A model generated the notes under the pieces. That model did no database searches, had not been told where the DNA came from, and worked only from the letters and a program-made list of their open reading frames with translations. A stretch of DNA of 64,000 nt, from contig JAUCBJ010008224.1 in NCBI GenBank assembly GCA_032718475.1, forward strand, positions 1 through 64,000, written 5' to 3'. The position numbers were made by a program, and so were the translations under genes. The stretch is from Nemertoderma westbladi. Taxonomy: Eukaryota; Xenacoelomorpha; Nemertodermatida; Nemertodermatidae. Below, one piece after another: positions 7,984 through 17,852 of the stretch (position 1 is its first letter; every line of letters starts with the position of its first letter).

Positions 7984-9234
7984 ATGAGTAAATTAGAATT
8001 ATCATTATTCTCAAGTAAAACAAATCAGCGAGAATATACATCTTCACATTTTTCGGATATCTACCCGATTTCTACTCTTGACGCGAATGCCCGACAAATC
8101 GAGTTCTTTATACCCCAGTCAAATGTTCTATATACTGATTTAAAGAATTCGAAATTTCACATTAAATATAAAATTACATGGGATGGTAATAGGGCTAACG
8201 ACGATACAACCCTCCACCATCTTAATTACCCGGGTGGGTCACTATTTGAAAATTGTTCGTTATATTTAAATGAAAAGCTAGTTGAAACCTCGAATGGGTT
8301 CTACGCCTATAAGTCTACGTTTCAGACATTACTGTTGACAGATGCTAACGAAAAACGCAGTATTTTAAGAGCTGGTGGGTATGAAGATACTGATAATAAT
8401 CTAGGTGGGGTACCTGTCGCTACTGAGAATGACGTTCGCGGGAATTATGTTAAATTCGTTGTGGCCCCAATTTTTTTAGACCTGGCAAGCCAGGACAAAT
8501 TACTGCCGCCGGGAATTAACATTCGACTTCGTATAGACCGAGTATCGAATAATTTTTTTTTGAAAGTTGAACCCCCCGCAGGATTGGTAAACCCAAGAGT
8601 TGAAATCATGAATATTAATTTAAAAATAAAACGCCACAAGATTGATGCCGAGGTTATGCGTGCGCATTTGTTGGGGTCACAAAAAGATGACTTTATTTAT
8701 AACTTGTTAAAACAAGAAGTGAAAACCTTCACTATTGGTGGCGGGCAGTCCAGTTATACAGAATCGAACATAATCCAAGGAAAATTACCTAAGTATATTT
8801 TGGTTGGAATGCTTACCAACGCCAGCTTCAACGGGGAATTAAGCAGTAATCCGCTACATTTTAACCATTTCGGTTTAAATTATGCCGAACTAAACATCGA
8901 CTCCCGTATTATACACGGATATCCATATCGCCCTAATTTTCTGGAAAACAATTTTATGTTGGAATTCGAAAGTTTAATGAACGTGTTCAAGAGCTTGAGT
9001 GGCGTATTTTGCTCGCTAACACCTGAACGGTTTCGTACCCAATTTCCTTTGATCGTATTCGATCTTACTGCGGGAGGCGACCAAAGCCATGAGATTCAAC
9101 CTAGTATTCATACAAGCGGGCATTTGATTCTGAAATTTAGTAATGCACTAGATAACACTATTAACGTTATATTAATGGCAAGCTATGACGCTCTTCTATC
9201 TATTTCGGAAGCCAAGGAAATAATAACTGAATAA
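7984..9234 (+). CDS. Major-capsid-like protein (double-jelly-roll type, F54H12.2-like family)
   Basis: The 416-aa product is strand-rich. Its N-terminal half matches the pattern of the Polinton family often annotated as F54H12.2-like. It has an opening LELSLFSS, then YPISTLDANARQIEFFIP, LYTDLKNSKFHIKYKI, an SLFENCSLYLNEKLVE block (about residues 89-104), YAYKSTFQTLLL, and FVVAPIFLDLASQDKLLPPGINIRLRI (about 157-183). The second half has IHGYPYRPNFLENN and a further set of strands. Proteins of this group are thought to form the main hexon-like capsomers. The DJR assignment is by family and position between PX-like and protease genes, not from a structure. Full length, no break. Confidence 0.75.
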   Translation: MSKLELSLFSSKTNQREYTSSHFSDIYPISTLDANARQIEFFIPQSNVLYTDLKNSKFHIKYKITWDGNRANDDTTLHHLNYPGGSLFENCSLYLNEKLVETSNGFYAYKSTFQTLLLTDANEKRSILRAGGYEDTDNNLGGVPVATENDVRGNYVKFVVAPIFLDLASQDKLLPPGINIRLRIDRVSNNFFLKVEPPAGLVNPRVEIMNINLKIKRHKIDAEVMRAHLLGSQKDDFIYNLLKQEVKTFTIGGGQSSYTESNIIQGKLPKYILVGMLTNASFNGELSSNPLHFNHFGLNYAELNIDSRIIHGYPYRPNFLENNFMLEFESLMNVFKSLSGVFCSLTPERFRTQFPLIVFDLTAGGDQSHEIQPSIHTSGHLILKFSNALDNTINVILMASYDALLSISEAKEIITE

Positions 9235-9298
9235 ATAAAGATCTCGCATAGTACAAAGTAAGCGAAGCCGCGCCGCCTGCGGATACGTGCACGCTAAG

Positions 9299-9742
9299 AT
9301 GTTGGACTCTATACAATTAGCGAAATTCCCGGTGGGGCCCGAATACATTGGTGTTTACGCAATCGACCAATTACACCTAATACATGCAAAAAAAAAAAAT
9401 AAGCATAAACAAAATTATTCATTTATTATTAATAATCAACGTATAGGCCTACCAGGGCAACACTGGTCTTGCGTACGCGTGGTTAAGAGAATTGCTTATT
9501 ATTTAGATTCGTTTGGTAAAGCTCCTCCGCCAAAAATATCATATTGGTTGCATAAATATACCCAAAGGCATACTTGGAATCGTAAAATATTTCAAGCGCC
9601 GCAATCGACTCAGTGTGGTCTATTTTGTCTGTATTATTTAACCGAGGTGCCGAAAAATCCTGGAGCAATGAATATATTCACCTCTAATTTGCGGTACAAT
9701 GATTTATTGTCATTACTGTGGACACTTTCATTAATAAAATAA
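9299..9742 (+). CDS. Adenain-type cysteine protease
   Basis: Taking the ATG at 9299 (an upstream in-frame GTG at 9287 is unlikely in a eukaryotic setting), the product is 147 aa. It has the adenovirus-protease order of catalytic residues: H55 in LPGQHWSC, an acidic D70 in YYLDSFG, Q102 in FQAPQSTQC and C106 in TQCGLFCLYYL. Spacing is close to that of adenain, though the protein is shorter. Such enzymes cleave capsid and core precursors during particle maturation. A Lys-rich insertion (KKKNKHK) lies at 31-37. The gene follows the capsid gene by 64 nt, and AATAAA-like sequence follows its stop. Confidence 0.88.
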   Translation: MLDSIQLAKFPVGPEYIGVYAIDQLHLIHAKKKNKHKQNYSFIINNQRIGLPGQHWSCVRVVKRIAYYLDSFGKAPPPKISYWLHKYTQRHTWNRKIFQAPQSTQCGLFCLYYLTEVPKNPGAMNIFTSNLRYNDLLSLLWTLSLIK

Positions 9743-9758
9743 TTTATTTATTTCGGTT

Positions 9759-9988
9759 ATGGGTATATTCAATTGCGGTGCGTGAACATATTATTAGCGC
9801 TAATATTAATTAATAATAAATATTTATTTCTTGGGTATATAGTAATAGCAATATTTTTAATGAATATATGGGACACGACAAGTGACGCAGGTTGGGGTCT
9901 TCACACCGTAATAATTGGTATAGAGCACATTGGGACCCAACTCTTTCCGTTATATAACAAGCATCTGCCGCCCAACCTACGCAGTTAA
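9759..9988 (+). pseudogene. Possible small membrane protein with a damaged start
   Basis: A 71-codon open stretch (9773-9988) encodes a hydrophobic segment of about 30 residues (LLALILI ... YIVIAIFLMN) followed by a polar tail, like a one-pass membrane protein. It has no ATG at its beginning. An ATG at 9759 lies in another frame and reaches a stop after eight codons, so a frameshift near 9780 may have split it. The next in-frame ATG would remove the hydrophobic part. It could also be chance. I recognise no family. Confidence 0.25.
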
Positions 9989-10276
9989 CACAAAGGCCAG
10001 AATCTCAATCCACGCTACGCACATTAGACAATAATTAAACGCTCTAACGACAATCAAAGGTCTGGGTTCAATTTACTCGCATATGTGGCTGGTTTCACAA
10101 AAGAAATAAACCATATATAGATACGAAGCTGAAGCGTAGATAATTAGCTAGTTCTGTTATAGTTTATTTACTATATTAACATCTGGAATAGCGATACCGA
10201 ATTCACTTTATTATTAATTACATTATTAAATTATTATAAAGTTACATTATTAAATTATTATAAACAAAAACATATA
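9989..10276. other. AT-rich intergenic stretch with a 24-bp doublet
   Basis: No gene is seen. Just before the next gene, a segment of the form TTACATTATTAAATTATTATAAA occurs twice in a row, giving an AT-rich leader that ends 14 nt before the ATG at 10277. A promoter here is possible but not shown. Confidence 0.4.
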
Positions 10277-10702
10277 ATGGCTACAGGCGGTGATAATAAA
10301 TCAGTCTCGGAGGTTGCCACCGACAACAACCCCGTCCATCCAGCCGCCATCCAACAAATACCTGTTTCCGGTAGGGTGCCCCAAACTTACGGTGTGGGGA
10401 GTCGCGGGGGTACCATTGAACCCCTTAGAAGGCCTAATACGCCGATGGCAGCGTTGTATAGGCCTATCAATTTTTATCCGGCGATTGGTAGGCCTCTTAG
10501 GCCTATTGCCATGGTATTTCCAAATAAGCGGCCCCGAGGGCGTGGTCGTGGCTTATCGCCGTGGTTCCCCCCGGATCCGCCGCAAGAAGGGGTAGTCCCT
10601 GCAGAACCAGGTAGAATTGTTGGTGGGGTAGTCCGCCCAACTTGTGCCTGCCCCCCAAGAATGGTGGGGGAAACAAGGACGCCACCTACCACCCAACATT
10701 AA
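10277..10702 (+). CDS. Pro/Arg/Gly-rich protein, unknown
   Basis: The 141-aa frame starts at an ATG with AT-rich leader and has low complexity. It holds many Pro and Arg, a KRPRGRGRG stretch that would serve as nuclear signal or nucleic-acid-binding tail, and a C-terminal CACPP. The reading frame carries four AGGCCT motifs within about 75 bp (RRPNTP, YRPINF, GRPLRPI), a motif common elsewhere in this DNA. Base composition is GC-richer than the capsid genes upstream. It lies in line with the Polinton genes on the same strand, so it may be an accessory gene of the element. No family is recognised; a non-coding origin cannot be excluded, since a second frame is also open for 100 codons here. Confidence 0.4.
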   Translation: MATGGDNKSVSEVATDNNPVHPAAIQQIPVSGRVPQTYGVGSRGGTIEPLRRPNTPMAALYRPINFYPAIGRPLRPIAMVFPNKRPRGRGRGLSPWFPPDPPQEGVVPAEPGRIVGGVVRPTCACPPRMVGETRTPPTTQH

Positions 10703-11764
10703 TGTAAGTAATAATTTAATTTCAACAATTAATATAATAACAATAAATAATTACCAAAATTCAACAATAGTACCCGCACGCTAAAGGCTTTGCTCACTCC
10801 GCGCCGCGTAGGTACCCATATTCTAAGGCTTCGTTCGATTCATGGCTCGACCTATTTTTTCATCAAATCACTGTATAACAGAATTATTGGCAATTAAAAC
10901 TTATGTTGGCATCGGACGGCGATAAGACAACTCACCGATAGCGCCTATATACCACCACCACCTACCGAAAATTAATGTAAGTAATAATTTCGAAAATTAT
11001 TATAATAACAATAATCACTTCACGGCTCGCCCCACAACTAGTTGCTTAGCAATAACTATAGAATTGTAATATTGGTGGCTGTCATTAGTTGAATACAATA
11101 ACCTTACTTCGATGCTATCACTCACTTCATGGCTTGCCCCATAGGTAGAATAATCAAATTAAAATAATATTATAAATACTATAACCTTATACTCACTTCA
11201 CGGCTCGCCCCATTTTTTCAATGTTGGAAAGGAATGAAGGGGACGTTGGGTGATGGTGGTAGTGGTAATGATGTTGTGGGTGAGGAAGAACTCACTTCAC
11301 GGCTCGCCCCCATAAGTCTGTGTTTATTTACCTTTTTTAGTTGTTGCGTCATAACCTTACTTCGGCGCTATCACTCACACTTCGGCGCTATCACTCACTT
11401 CATGGCTCGCCCCATAGGTAGAATAATCAAATCATGTTAAAGACTTTTATAATAACAAACGTCTGCAACCCACTTACTATATTGGGTTTTACCTATTGCG
11501 GTTCAAGGTCAAACGCCGACCGGTAGACACGAATTAATTAAATTACTTCCGCCTGCAAACTGGTCTTATACCGCGTATGTCACATATATACACAGCGGTG
11601 ACATATGTTACATATGCACAATGGTAACCATGGCAACCATAGTAAGTGGGTGGGGCAACAATAGTAATCATAGTAAGTAGGCGGGGCAAGAGCCGTTCGG
11701 CAAATTCTTTAACATGGTAGACTATGGCAGACGCTGTCTCAATCACGTTGTTTAACGTACTACT
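10703..11764. repeat. Region of dispersed short repeats beyond the Polinton genes
   Basis: No gene is seen. The motif CACTTCAYGGCTCGCCCC recurs at about 11016, 11122 (one change), 11194, 11292 and 11396, with a weaker copy near 10837. Two copies are followed by the same TAGGTAGAATAATCAAA, and the phrase TTCGGCGCTATCACTCA is itself doubled at 11371-11398. A second pair, ATTAATGTAAGTAATAATTT, lies near 10698 and 10970. The right end of the Polinton probably lies in or near this region, but without the left end I cannot fix its terminal inverted repeat. Confidence 0.7.
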
Positions 11765-12282
11765 GAGCTAGTCACACTAGCTCGTTATGCTCGTCGCCCG
11801 ACGTTATGCACGACGCTCGTCGTACCTAATCACACTCTTACATATATATTATTTTACATATATTTGGTGGCTGGTTACTATTAAGTTACATTTATGATGT
11901 ACCCTGATTACGTTGGTTGCCTAGTGATATCAGCAGATCAGCTGATCATCAGTACTTCTGTAGTACTGCACTTCGGCTTCCTAAAGCCTACACCTGTACA
12001 CTTCTGCACTGCCCTGTCAGACATATTAATACATAATATACTGATATGATATAGCCTCACGCTCACCCTTGAGTTATTCCATATCACTACAGTTTGTGTG
12101 TATACAGAATAGCCACGGAGCAACCAGGACGTTTGTAAAATTTATTCGCTTTGCAGTATATTGCTATCAATATATTGTTGGCTATTTATTTGTCACACAA
12201 AGAAAATACAACCTGTAGCGTGAGCTAAATTTAGTGTATTATTATTATTTGATCATTAAAATAATATAATATAAGTATTTAT

Positions 12283-13250
12283 ACATTTATACACCATGAA
12301 CGTAATATAGATTCATTTTCTGATGACACGGACCCCCCCCCCCCCCCAGATTTTTCTACAAATCTTTATCATATTGCTAGAAATTTGAAACACAACTAGT
12401 TCAAATCACCGTCGATGACCCCATGAAGCCGGAATTTTCGATTTTACCTTTAAATGTTTTTATAAGCGTTTTAAAAAAGTGTCTTTTGCGAAATCGCACC
12501 CTCCGTATCGTGGCCATTCTTCACATTAGTCGTAATTGCGTTGCAAGGATTCGAAATATGTAACAATATCTGAATTTCGTTGAAAACAGCTGAGATACAG
12601 GCGTTCAAAGATTGCAAGAATTATTGTTCGCTGCAAGCCATTTATTCTATTTAATAAACACAAATTCTAGAACGTGTTATTTATTTTATAAGTTGGTTGG
12701 CAACAGCGGTATTCCTATCCAATATATATATTGCGTGGCTATTCATACATAAACAAAATGTTCCAGAACATCGTGTATTTATTAAATAGAATAAATGGTC
12801 TTCAGCGAACGATACTTATTGCAATCTTTGAATGCCTATATCTCAGTTGTTTCTCAACGAAATTCAGATATTGTTACATATTTCGAGAAATTCCGATATT
12901 GTTACATATTTCGAGAAATTCCGATATTGTTACATATTTCGAGAAATTCAGATATTGTTACATATTTCGAATCCTTGCCAGGCAAGCTTTCTAATGATAT
13001 AAAAAATTACGACTAATGTGAAGAATGTCCACGATACGGAGGGTGCGATTTCGCAAAAGACACTTTTTTAAAACGCTTATAAAATAAATTTAAAGGCAAA
13101 ATCGAAAATTTCGGCTTCATGGGGTCATCGACGGTGACTGGAACTAGTGGTGTTTCTAATTTCATGCAATATGATAAAGATTTGTAGAAAAATCTGGGGG
13201 GGGGGGGGGGGGGGGTTCCGTGTCATCAGAAAATGACACAATATATTACG
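12283..13250. mobile_element. Foldback (long palindromic) element, copy 1
   Basis: The two arms are reverse complements: the left arm has CATTTTCTGATGACACGGAC, a poly-C run and AGATTTTTCTACAAATCTTT, and the right arm gives the mirror with a poly-G run. The arms extend over several hundred bases, including CGATTTCGCAAAAGACAC and its partner, and meet near AATAAATGG. No transposase is encoded, so this is a non-autonomous foldback/MITE. Open frames inside it are by-products of the palindrome. Confidence 0.85.
12859..12970 (+). repeat. 28-bp tandem repeat, four copies
   Basis: Four units of GAAATTCMGATATTGTTACA plus TATTTCGA lie head to tail in the right arm of the foldback element. The left arm contains only about one copy, so expansion occurred in one arm. 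The same array is present at 14421-14532 in the second duplication unit. Confidence 0.92.
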
Positions 13251-13843
13251 GGCATAGCCTACTATATTACAGGCCGTGCCAACGTGCAGATACAATAAAC
13301 CCCCACAGCGACTATAACTCATAACGAGCTAGTCACACTAGCTCGTTATGCTCGTCGCCCGACGTTATGCACGACGCTCGTCGTACCTAATCACACTCTT
13401 ACATATATATTATTTTACATATATTTGGTGGCTGGTTACTATTAAGTTACATTTATGATGTACCCTGATTACGTTGGTTGCCTAGTGATATCAGCAGATC
13501 AGCTGATCATCAGTACTTCTGTAGTACTGCACTTCGGCTTCCTAAAGCCTACACCTGTACACTTCTGCACTGCCCTGTCAGACATATTAATACATAATAT
13601 ACTGATATGATATAGCCTCACGCTCACCCTTGAGTTATTCCATATCACTACAGTTTGTGTGTATACAGAATAGCCACGGAGCAACCAGGACGTTTGTAAA
13701 ATTTATTCGCTTTGCAGTATATTGCTATCAATATATTGTTGGCTATTTATTTGTCACACAAAGAAAATACAACCTGTAGCGTGAGCTAAATTTAGTGTAT
13801 TATTATTATTTGATCATTAAAATAATATAATATAAGTATTTAT

Positions 13844-14795
13844 ACATTTATACACCATGAACGTAATATAGATTCATTTTCTGATGACACGGACCCCCCC
13901 CCCCCCCCAGATTTTTCTACAAATCTTTATCATATTGCTAGAAATTTGAAACACAACTAGTTCAAATCACCGTCGATGACCCCATGAAGCCGGAATTTTC
14001 GATTTTACCTTTAAATGTTTTTATAAGCGTTTTAAAAAAGTGTCTTTTGCGAAATCGCACCCTCCGTATCGTGGCCATTCTTCACATTAGTCGTAATTGC
14101 GTTGCAAGGATTCGAAATATGTAACAATATCTGAATTTCGTTGAGAAACAGCTGAGATACAGGCGTTCAAAGATTGCAAGAATTATTGTTCGCTGCAAGC
14201 CATTTATTCTATTTAATAAACACAAATTCTAGAACGTGTTATTTATTTTATAAGTTGGTTGGCAACAGCGGTATTCCTATCCAATATATATATTGCGTGG
14301 CTATTCATACATAAACAAAATGTTCCAGAACATCGTGTATTTATTAAATAGAATAAATGGTCTTCAGCGAACGATACTTATTGCAATCTTTGAATGCCTA
14401 TATCTCAGTTGTTTCTCAACGAAATTCAGATATTGTTACATATTTCGAGAAATTCCGATATTGTTACATATTTCGAGAAATTCCGATATTGTTACATATT
14501 TCGAGAAATTCAGATATTGTTACATATTTCGAATCCTTGCCAGGCAAGCTTTCTAATGATATAAAAAATTACGACTAATGTGAAGAATGTCCACGATACG
14601 GAGGGTGCGATTTCGCAAAAGACACTTTTTTAAAACGCTTATAAAATAAATTTAAAGGCAAAATCGAAAATTTCGGCTTCATGGGGTCATCGACGGTGAC
14701 TGGAACTAGTGGTGTTTCTAATTTCATGCAATATGATAAAGATTTGTAGAAAAATCTGGGGGGGGGGGGGCGCAAATGACACAATATATTACGGG
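13844..14795. mobile_element. Foldback element, copy 2, interrupted by a P element
   Basis: Same element as at 12283-13250. Its right poly-G run is followed by CGCAAATGACAC, so about 16 bp of the arm are missing. The arm stops at ATTACGGG where the P element starts. The sequence after the P element (18263 onward) continues the arm: ATTACGGGACATGGTGTACA pairs with TACACCATG and CGTAATAT at the left end. The P element therefore inserted into this arm. Confidence 0.8.
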
Positions 14796-15204
14796 CATAG
14801 CCTACTATATTACAGGCCGTGCCAACGTGCAGATACAATTCTGACTTGGCGGCCGAGTTGGACTTGGAACCAGACTCCGCAATCAGCCAGTAGGCCTACA
14901 GCCAGACAGCAATACCTGAATTCAGCATTGGAGCCTACACTATACCTACAGCTGTACAGACCTAGGTCAGTAGGTGTGTTCCATGTCTTACTTCAGTACT
15001 TGTATGTACTGTACTGGTACTCCCTTTTGAGAAGTTTTAGATAAGTTTTAGGCTACTTGTGCCTTTGCGCCGAAAGTCTTCGACGCAGCATTACGACTGG
15101 CGTTGGAAGTGGAAGCCATCGCAAAGATGTGCAGCGCCAGCGCTAAAATTTAGAACTAATTAAAACATCCAGGTATTAGGCCTACTTGGTGCTTGGATAT
15201 CGAT

Positions 15205-17727
15205 ATGCCTCGGAAGTGCTGCGTGCCAGAGTGTCGGTCAAACTATAAAAACGCCACCCCATGCAGCGTTTTCCGTATTCCAGGGGAGGAGCCTTATAGA
15301 TCGTCATGGATTTCCGTATTATCAAAAGTGCGTGCTAATTTGCATGTGACTAAACAAACCGTTGTTTGTGAACTCCACTGGCCTGAAAACTATGAAAAGC
15401 GCCGTGCTTATCGCTCAATTAAAATGATTCCAGCAGATCCACCGTCTGTGTGGCCAAACATCGCTCCAAGTTGTACGCCCACCCATGCTAACAACCGTCC
15501 CCGCAACCGTAAACTCGTTGCATCTATGCGATCATTACAGCCGGACGAGTTACCCCAGTTTCTGCAGGGGGATATTGTGACTTATGGATTAATTCGATCA
15601 ACAGCTTCTGATAAACTTAACTGTTTCCAAAATCTTATCGTCTATGAGTGCAATGATGCTGATGGATGTAATGGGGATAATATGACAACTATATTGCAAT
15701 CGTCTGAACTTATCGGTTCGTCGCCAAAATTTATGATGAAGATAAAGACATCGCTGCAGTTCGAATGCTACAATTATGGAGTCAGAATATCAGTTCCATT
15801 ATGTGTTACTAATCGTATAATTATTGCTTCGCGGTGGTCAATTATTGAAAATATTATTAGGTACCTTTCTAACTGTGAAGCTTCTCACAAAGTCGAGATT
15901 CTACACGAACATTTGACGTGCATGGCTCCAGTTTCTGCGGGAGATAAGCGCTGGGATCCTGAAACATTGGTTCGAGCTTTCGAGTATTATGCCACCAGCC
16001 ATTGCTTATACCGTAAACTTAGAGAAGATTTTAAACTGCCAGGTGTGCGAACTTTACAACGAATCACATCTTCCGTCTCACATGCTGATGACTCTATGTT
16101 TTTATTTAGCGTTTTTAACAAACTTCCAATCGAGCAACGTCGTTGTATAATTCTTCTCGTTGAAATTTATGTTAAAGCTGCAGTGAGATATGTAGGTGGA
16201 GAACTATTTGGAGAGGCTGCTAATTCCCCAGGACAATTGGCTCGTACTATATTGGGGCTGATGATAAAGTGTCTATATGGTGGGCCTACATTTCTTAATA
16301 AGATGGTACCCATTCTTAAATTGAATGCAAACTTTCAGCAACAAATAGTTTATGAAATATCCAGTGACATCATAACATCTGGAGGGGAGATATTGTGCAT
16401 CATTTGCGATAACTTGAAAGTTAATAGAAAATTTTTTTCTTTGCACCAGACAGTAAGAAATGAACCCTGGCTTACCCAGAATGGTACCTTTCTAATTTAT
16501 GACTTTATACATTTGTTCAAATGTATTCGCAATAACTGGATCACAGAAAAATCGAAAACTATCGAATTTGATGGATGTGTAGCGAAATGGTCCTGTATTG
16601 AAAGTCTCTTTGAACGAGAAAAGGCATCATCAATAAAGATTGCCCATCGATTGACACAGAAGGCAGTGTACCCAAAGTCTATTGAAAGACAGGATGTTTC
16701 TGCTATGCTCCGTGTGTTTTGTGATGAAACTGTTGTTGCTCTTCGTACTCACGTTGATCCTACTGATGATGATAAAGAAACCGCAACTTTCATTGAGAAG
16801 TTCGTTCGCGCATTTAAGATACTTAACATTCGCAGTCGCAGTGAAGACCAGCACTTAAACGACCCACTGCGCCAACCATTTACCGACTCAAATGACCCAC
16901 GACTCTCCGCGTTACTGATGCTGGCTAACCAAATCGACTCAATGGATTGCAAAAATGGCAACCTTCGCTGTCATACTTTTACTATTGATACTGCTAAGGC
17001 CATCTCTCATACATTTCGTGGCATTGTACATTTGATTCGCCATTGTCTCAACAATGGTTTTCAATATGTACTCCCCGGTCAGTTTACCACTGATCCCCTG
17101 GAAAAGGCGTTTGGACGGATCCGACAGTCAGCAGGCGGTACTTATTTCATATCTGCAGTCCAGGCAATGCAATATTACTCAATACAAAAGACCAAATTAA
17201 TAACTGCATTGGATCAAGATTTTCTAGATTTTCAATCAACTAGCGTATCTCATAAATGTGATAACTGTGCTTTCATGCTAACTGAAGAGGACGCTGCAGT
17301 ATTCGATTCCTTGTCAGCCCTTGAGGTTGACGAGTTGGCCTTCGACACAAAGTCTGCTTTGCTATATGTTGCTGGTTATATACAGCGTTATATTCCCAAC
17401 GATGATGACGATGACACATACTTTTATGCAATGCAGTTTGGCGGCTTTCTTGGTGAACTAAATCGAGGGAAATTGGTTACACCATCCGATACCTTTGTCC
17501 AGTTTACATTCTTTGCTTACATCATGTTTATTAGTTTAAACAAGCACAGACTATGTCGTTTTAGTTTAACCAATATTTTTGAAACAATTGCGGATAGTTA
17601 TTTCGCCCCAGTCGTGCCAAAGGTGTGCTGTACCAGACTGTGCAACATATTTCTTAATAATTACAGTGTATTAGTCACGCCTACAAGCTCAAAGGAAACA
17701 TCAATTAAAGCATTCAAGTTGTGCTAA
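15205..17727 (+). CDS. P-element transposase with THAP DNA-binding domain
   Basis: From the ATG at 15205 (an in-frame TTG 12 nt upstream is not needed) the product is 840 aa in one exon. A THAP zinc finger occupies residues 1-77: C5-x4-C10 and C55-x2-H58, with FRIP, W35 and the closing PPSVW. The transposase core shows GDKRWDPETLVRAFEYY (247-262), ICDNLKVNRKFF with D402, YDFIHLFKCIRNN with D433 and H436, and TTDPLEKAFGRIRQSAGG with D630 and E633. The first catalytic Asp, expected in a hydrophobic-Asp-Glu block, is absent: residues 316-324 read LLLVE-IYVK-like without Asp. This may be a 3-bp deletion that abolishes cleavage while leaving the frame open. The enzyme would cut and join the flanking inverted repeats. 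The last codons lie in a 38-bp tandem repeat. Confidence 0.9.
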   Translation: MPRKCCVPECRSNYKNATPCSVFRIPGEEPYRSSWISVLSKVRANLHVTKQTVVCELHWPENYEKRRAYRSIKMIPADPPSVWPNIAPSCTPTHANNRPRNRKLVASMRSLQPDELPQFLQGDIVTYGLIRSTASDKLNCFQNLIVYECNDADGCNGDNMTTILQSSELIGSSPKFMMKIKTSLQFECYNYGVRISVPLCVTNRIIIASRWSIIENIIRYLSNCEASHKVEILHEHLTCMAPVSAGDKRWDPETLVRAFEYYATSHCLYRKLREDFKLPGVRTLQRITSSVSHADDSMFLFSVFNKLPIEQRRCIILLVEIYVKAAVRYVGGELFGEAANSPGQLARTILGLMIKCLYGGPTFLNKMVPILKLNANFQQQIVYEISSDIITSGGEILCIICDNLKVNRKFFSLHQTVRNEPWLTQNGTFLIYDFIHLFKCIRNNWITEKSKTIEFDGCVAKWSCIESLFEREKASSIKIAHRLTQKAVYPKSIERQDVSAMLRVFCDETVVALRTHVDPTDDDKETATFIEKFVRAFKILNIRSRSEDQHLNDPLRQPFTDSNDPRLSALLMLANQIDSMDCKNGNLRCHTFTIDTAKAISHTFRGIVHLIRHCLNNGFQYVLPGQFTTDPLEKAFGRIRQSAGGTYFISAVQAMQYYSIQKTKLITALDQDFLDFQSTSVSHKCDNCAFMLTEEDAAVFDSLSALEVDELAFDTKSALLYVAGYIQRYIPNDDDDDTYFYAMQFGGFLGELNRGKLVTPSDTFVQFTFFAYIMFISLNKHRLCRFSLTNIFETIADSYFAPVVPKVCCTRLCNIFLNNYSVLVTPTSSKETSIKAFKLC

Positions 17728-17852
17728 TGATATGTTTTTCAATTAAAGCATTCAAGTTGTGCTAATGATATGTTTTTCAATTAAAGCATTCAAGTTGTGC
17801 TAATGATATGTTTTTCAATTAAAGCATTCAAGTTGTGCTAATGATATGTTTT
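17701..17852 (+). repeat. 38-bp tandem repeat spanning the transposase stop codon
   Basis: Four near-perfect units of TCAATTAAAGCATTCAAGTT plus GTGCTAATGATATGTTTT start at 17701, 17739, 17777 and 17815. The first copy holds the last eight codons and the TAA; the others lie in the 3' UTR. The duplication therefore copied a coding end. Confidence 0.95.

Larger units (their letters stand above)
11765..14838 (+). repeat. 1,561-bp tandem duplication
   Basis: Unit 1 (11765-13325) and unit 2 (13326-14838) are nearly identical at an offset of 1561-1562 bp. Both start with the perfect hairpin GAGCTAGT-CAC-ACTAGCTC. Each unit carries one foldback element and then the first 43 bp of the P element preceded by ATTACGGG. 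In unit 1 this P end is cut off and joined through about 29 bp of other sequence to the start of unit 2; in unit 2 it continues into the complete P element. The duplication therefore arose after the P insertion. Confidence 0.93.

Noticed and set aside
9287-9298. GTG start for the protease four codons upstream
   Set aside because: The ATG at 9299 retains the whole protease domain and is the normal start in a eukaryotic setting.
10290-10595. Second open frame overlapping the Pro/Arg-rich gene, and minus-strand frames at 10474-10692
   Set aside because: By-products of GC-rich low-complexity DNA; the ATG at 10277 has the better context.
12319-12360. CTGATGA core as in a hammerhead ribozyme at the foldback ends
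   Set aside because: No GAAA after a stem II and no matching cleavage site; the flanking poly-C cannot form the required helix.
12731-12994. Open frames of 73-87 codons in the foldback elements (also at 14293-14578)
   Set aside because: They lie across the 28-bp tandem repeat and arm sequence of a palindrome and have no family resemblance.
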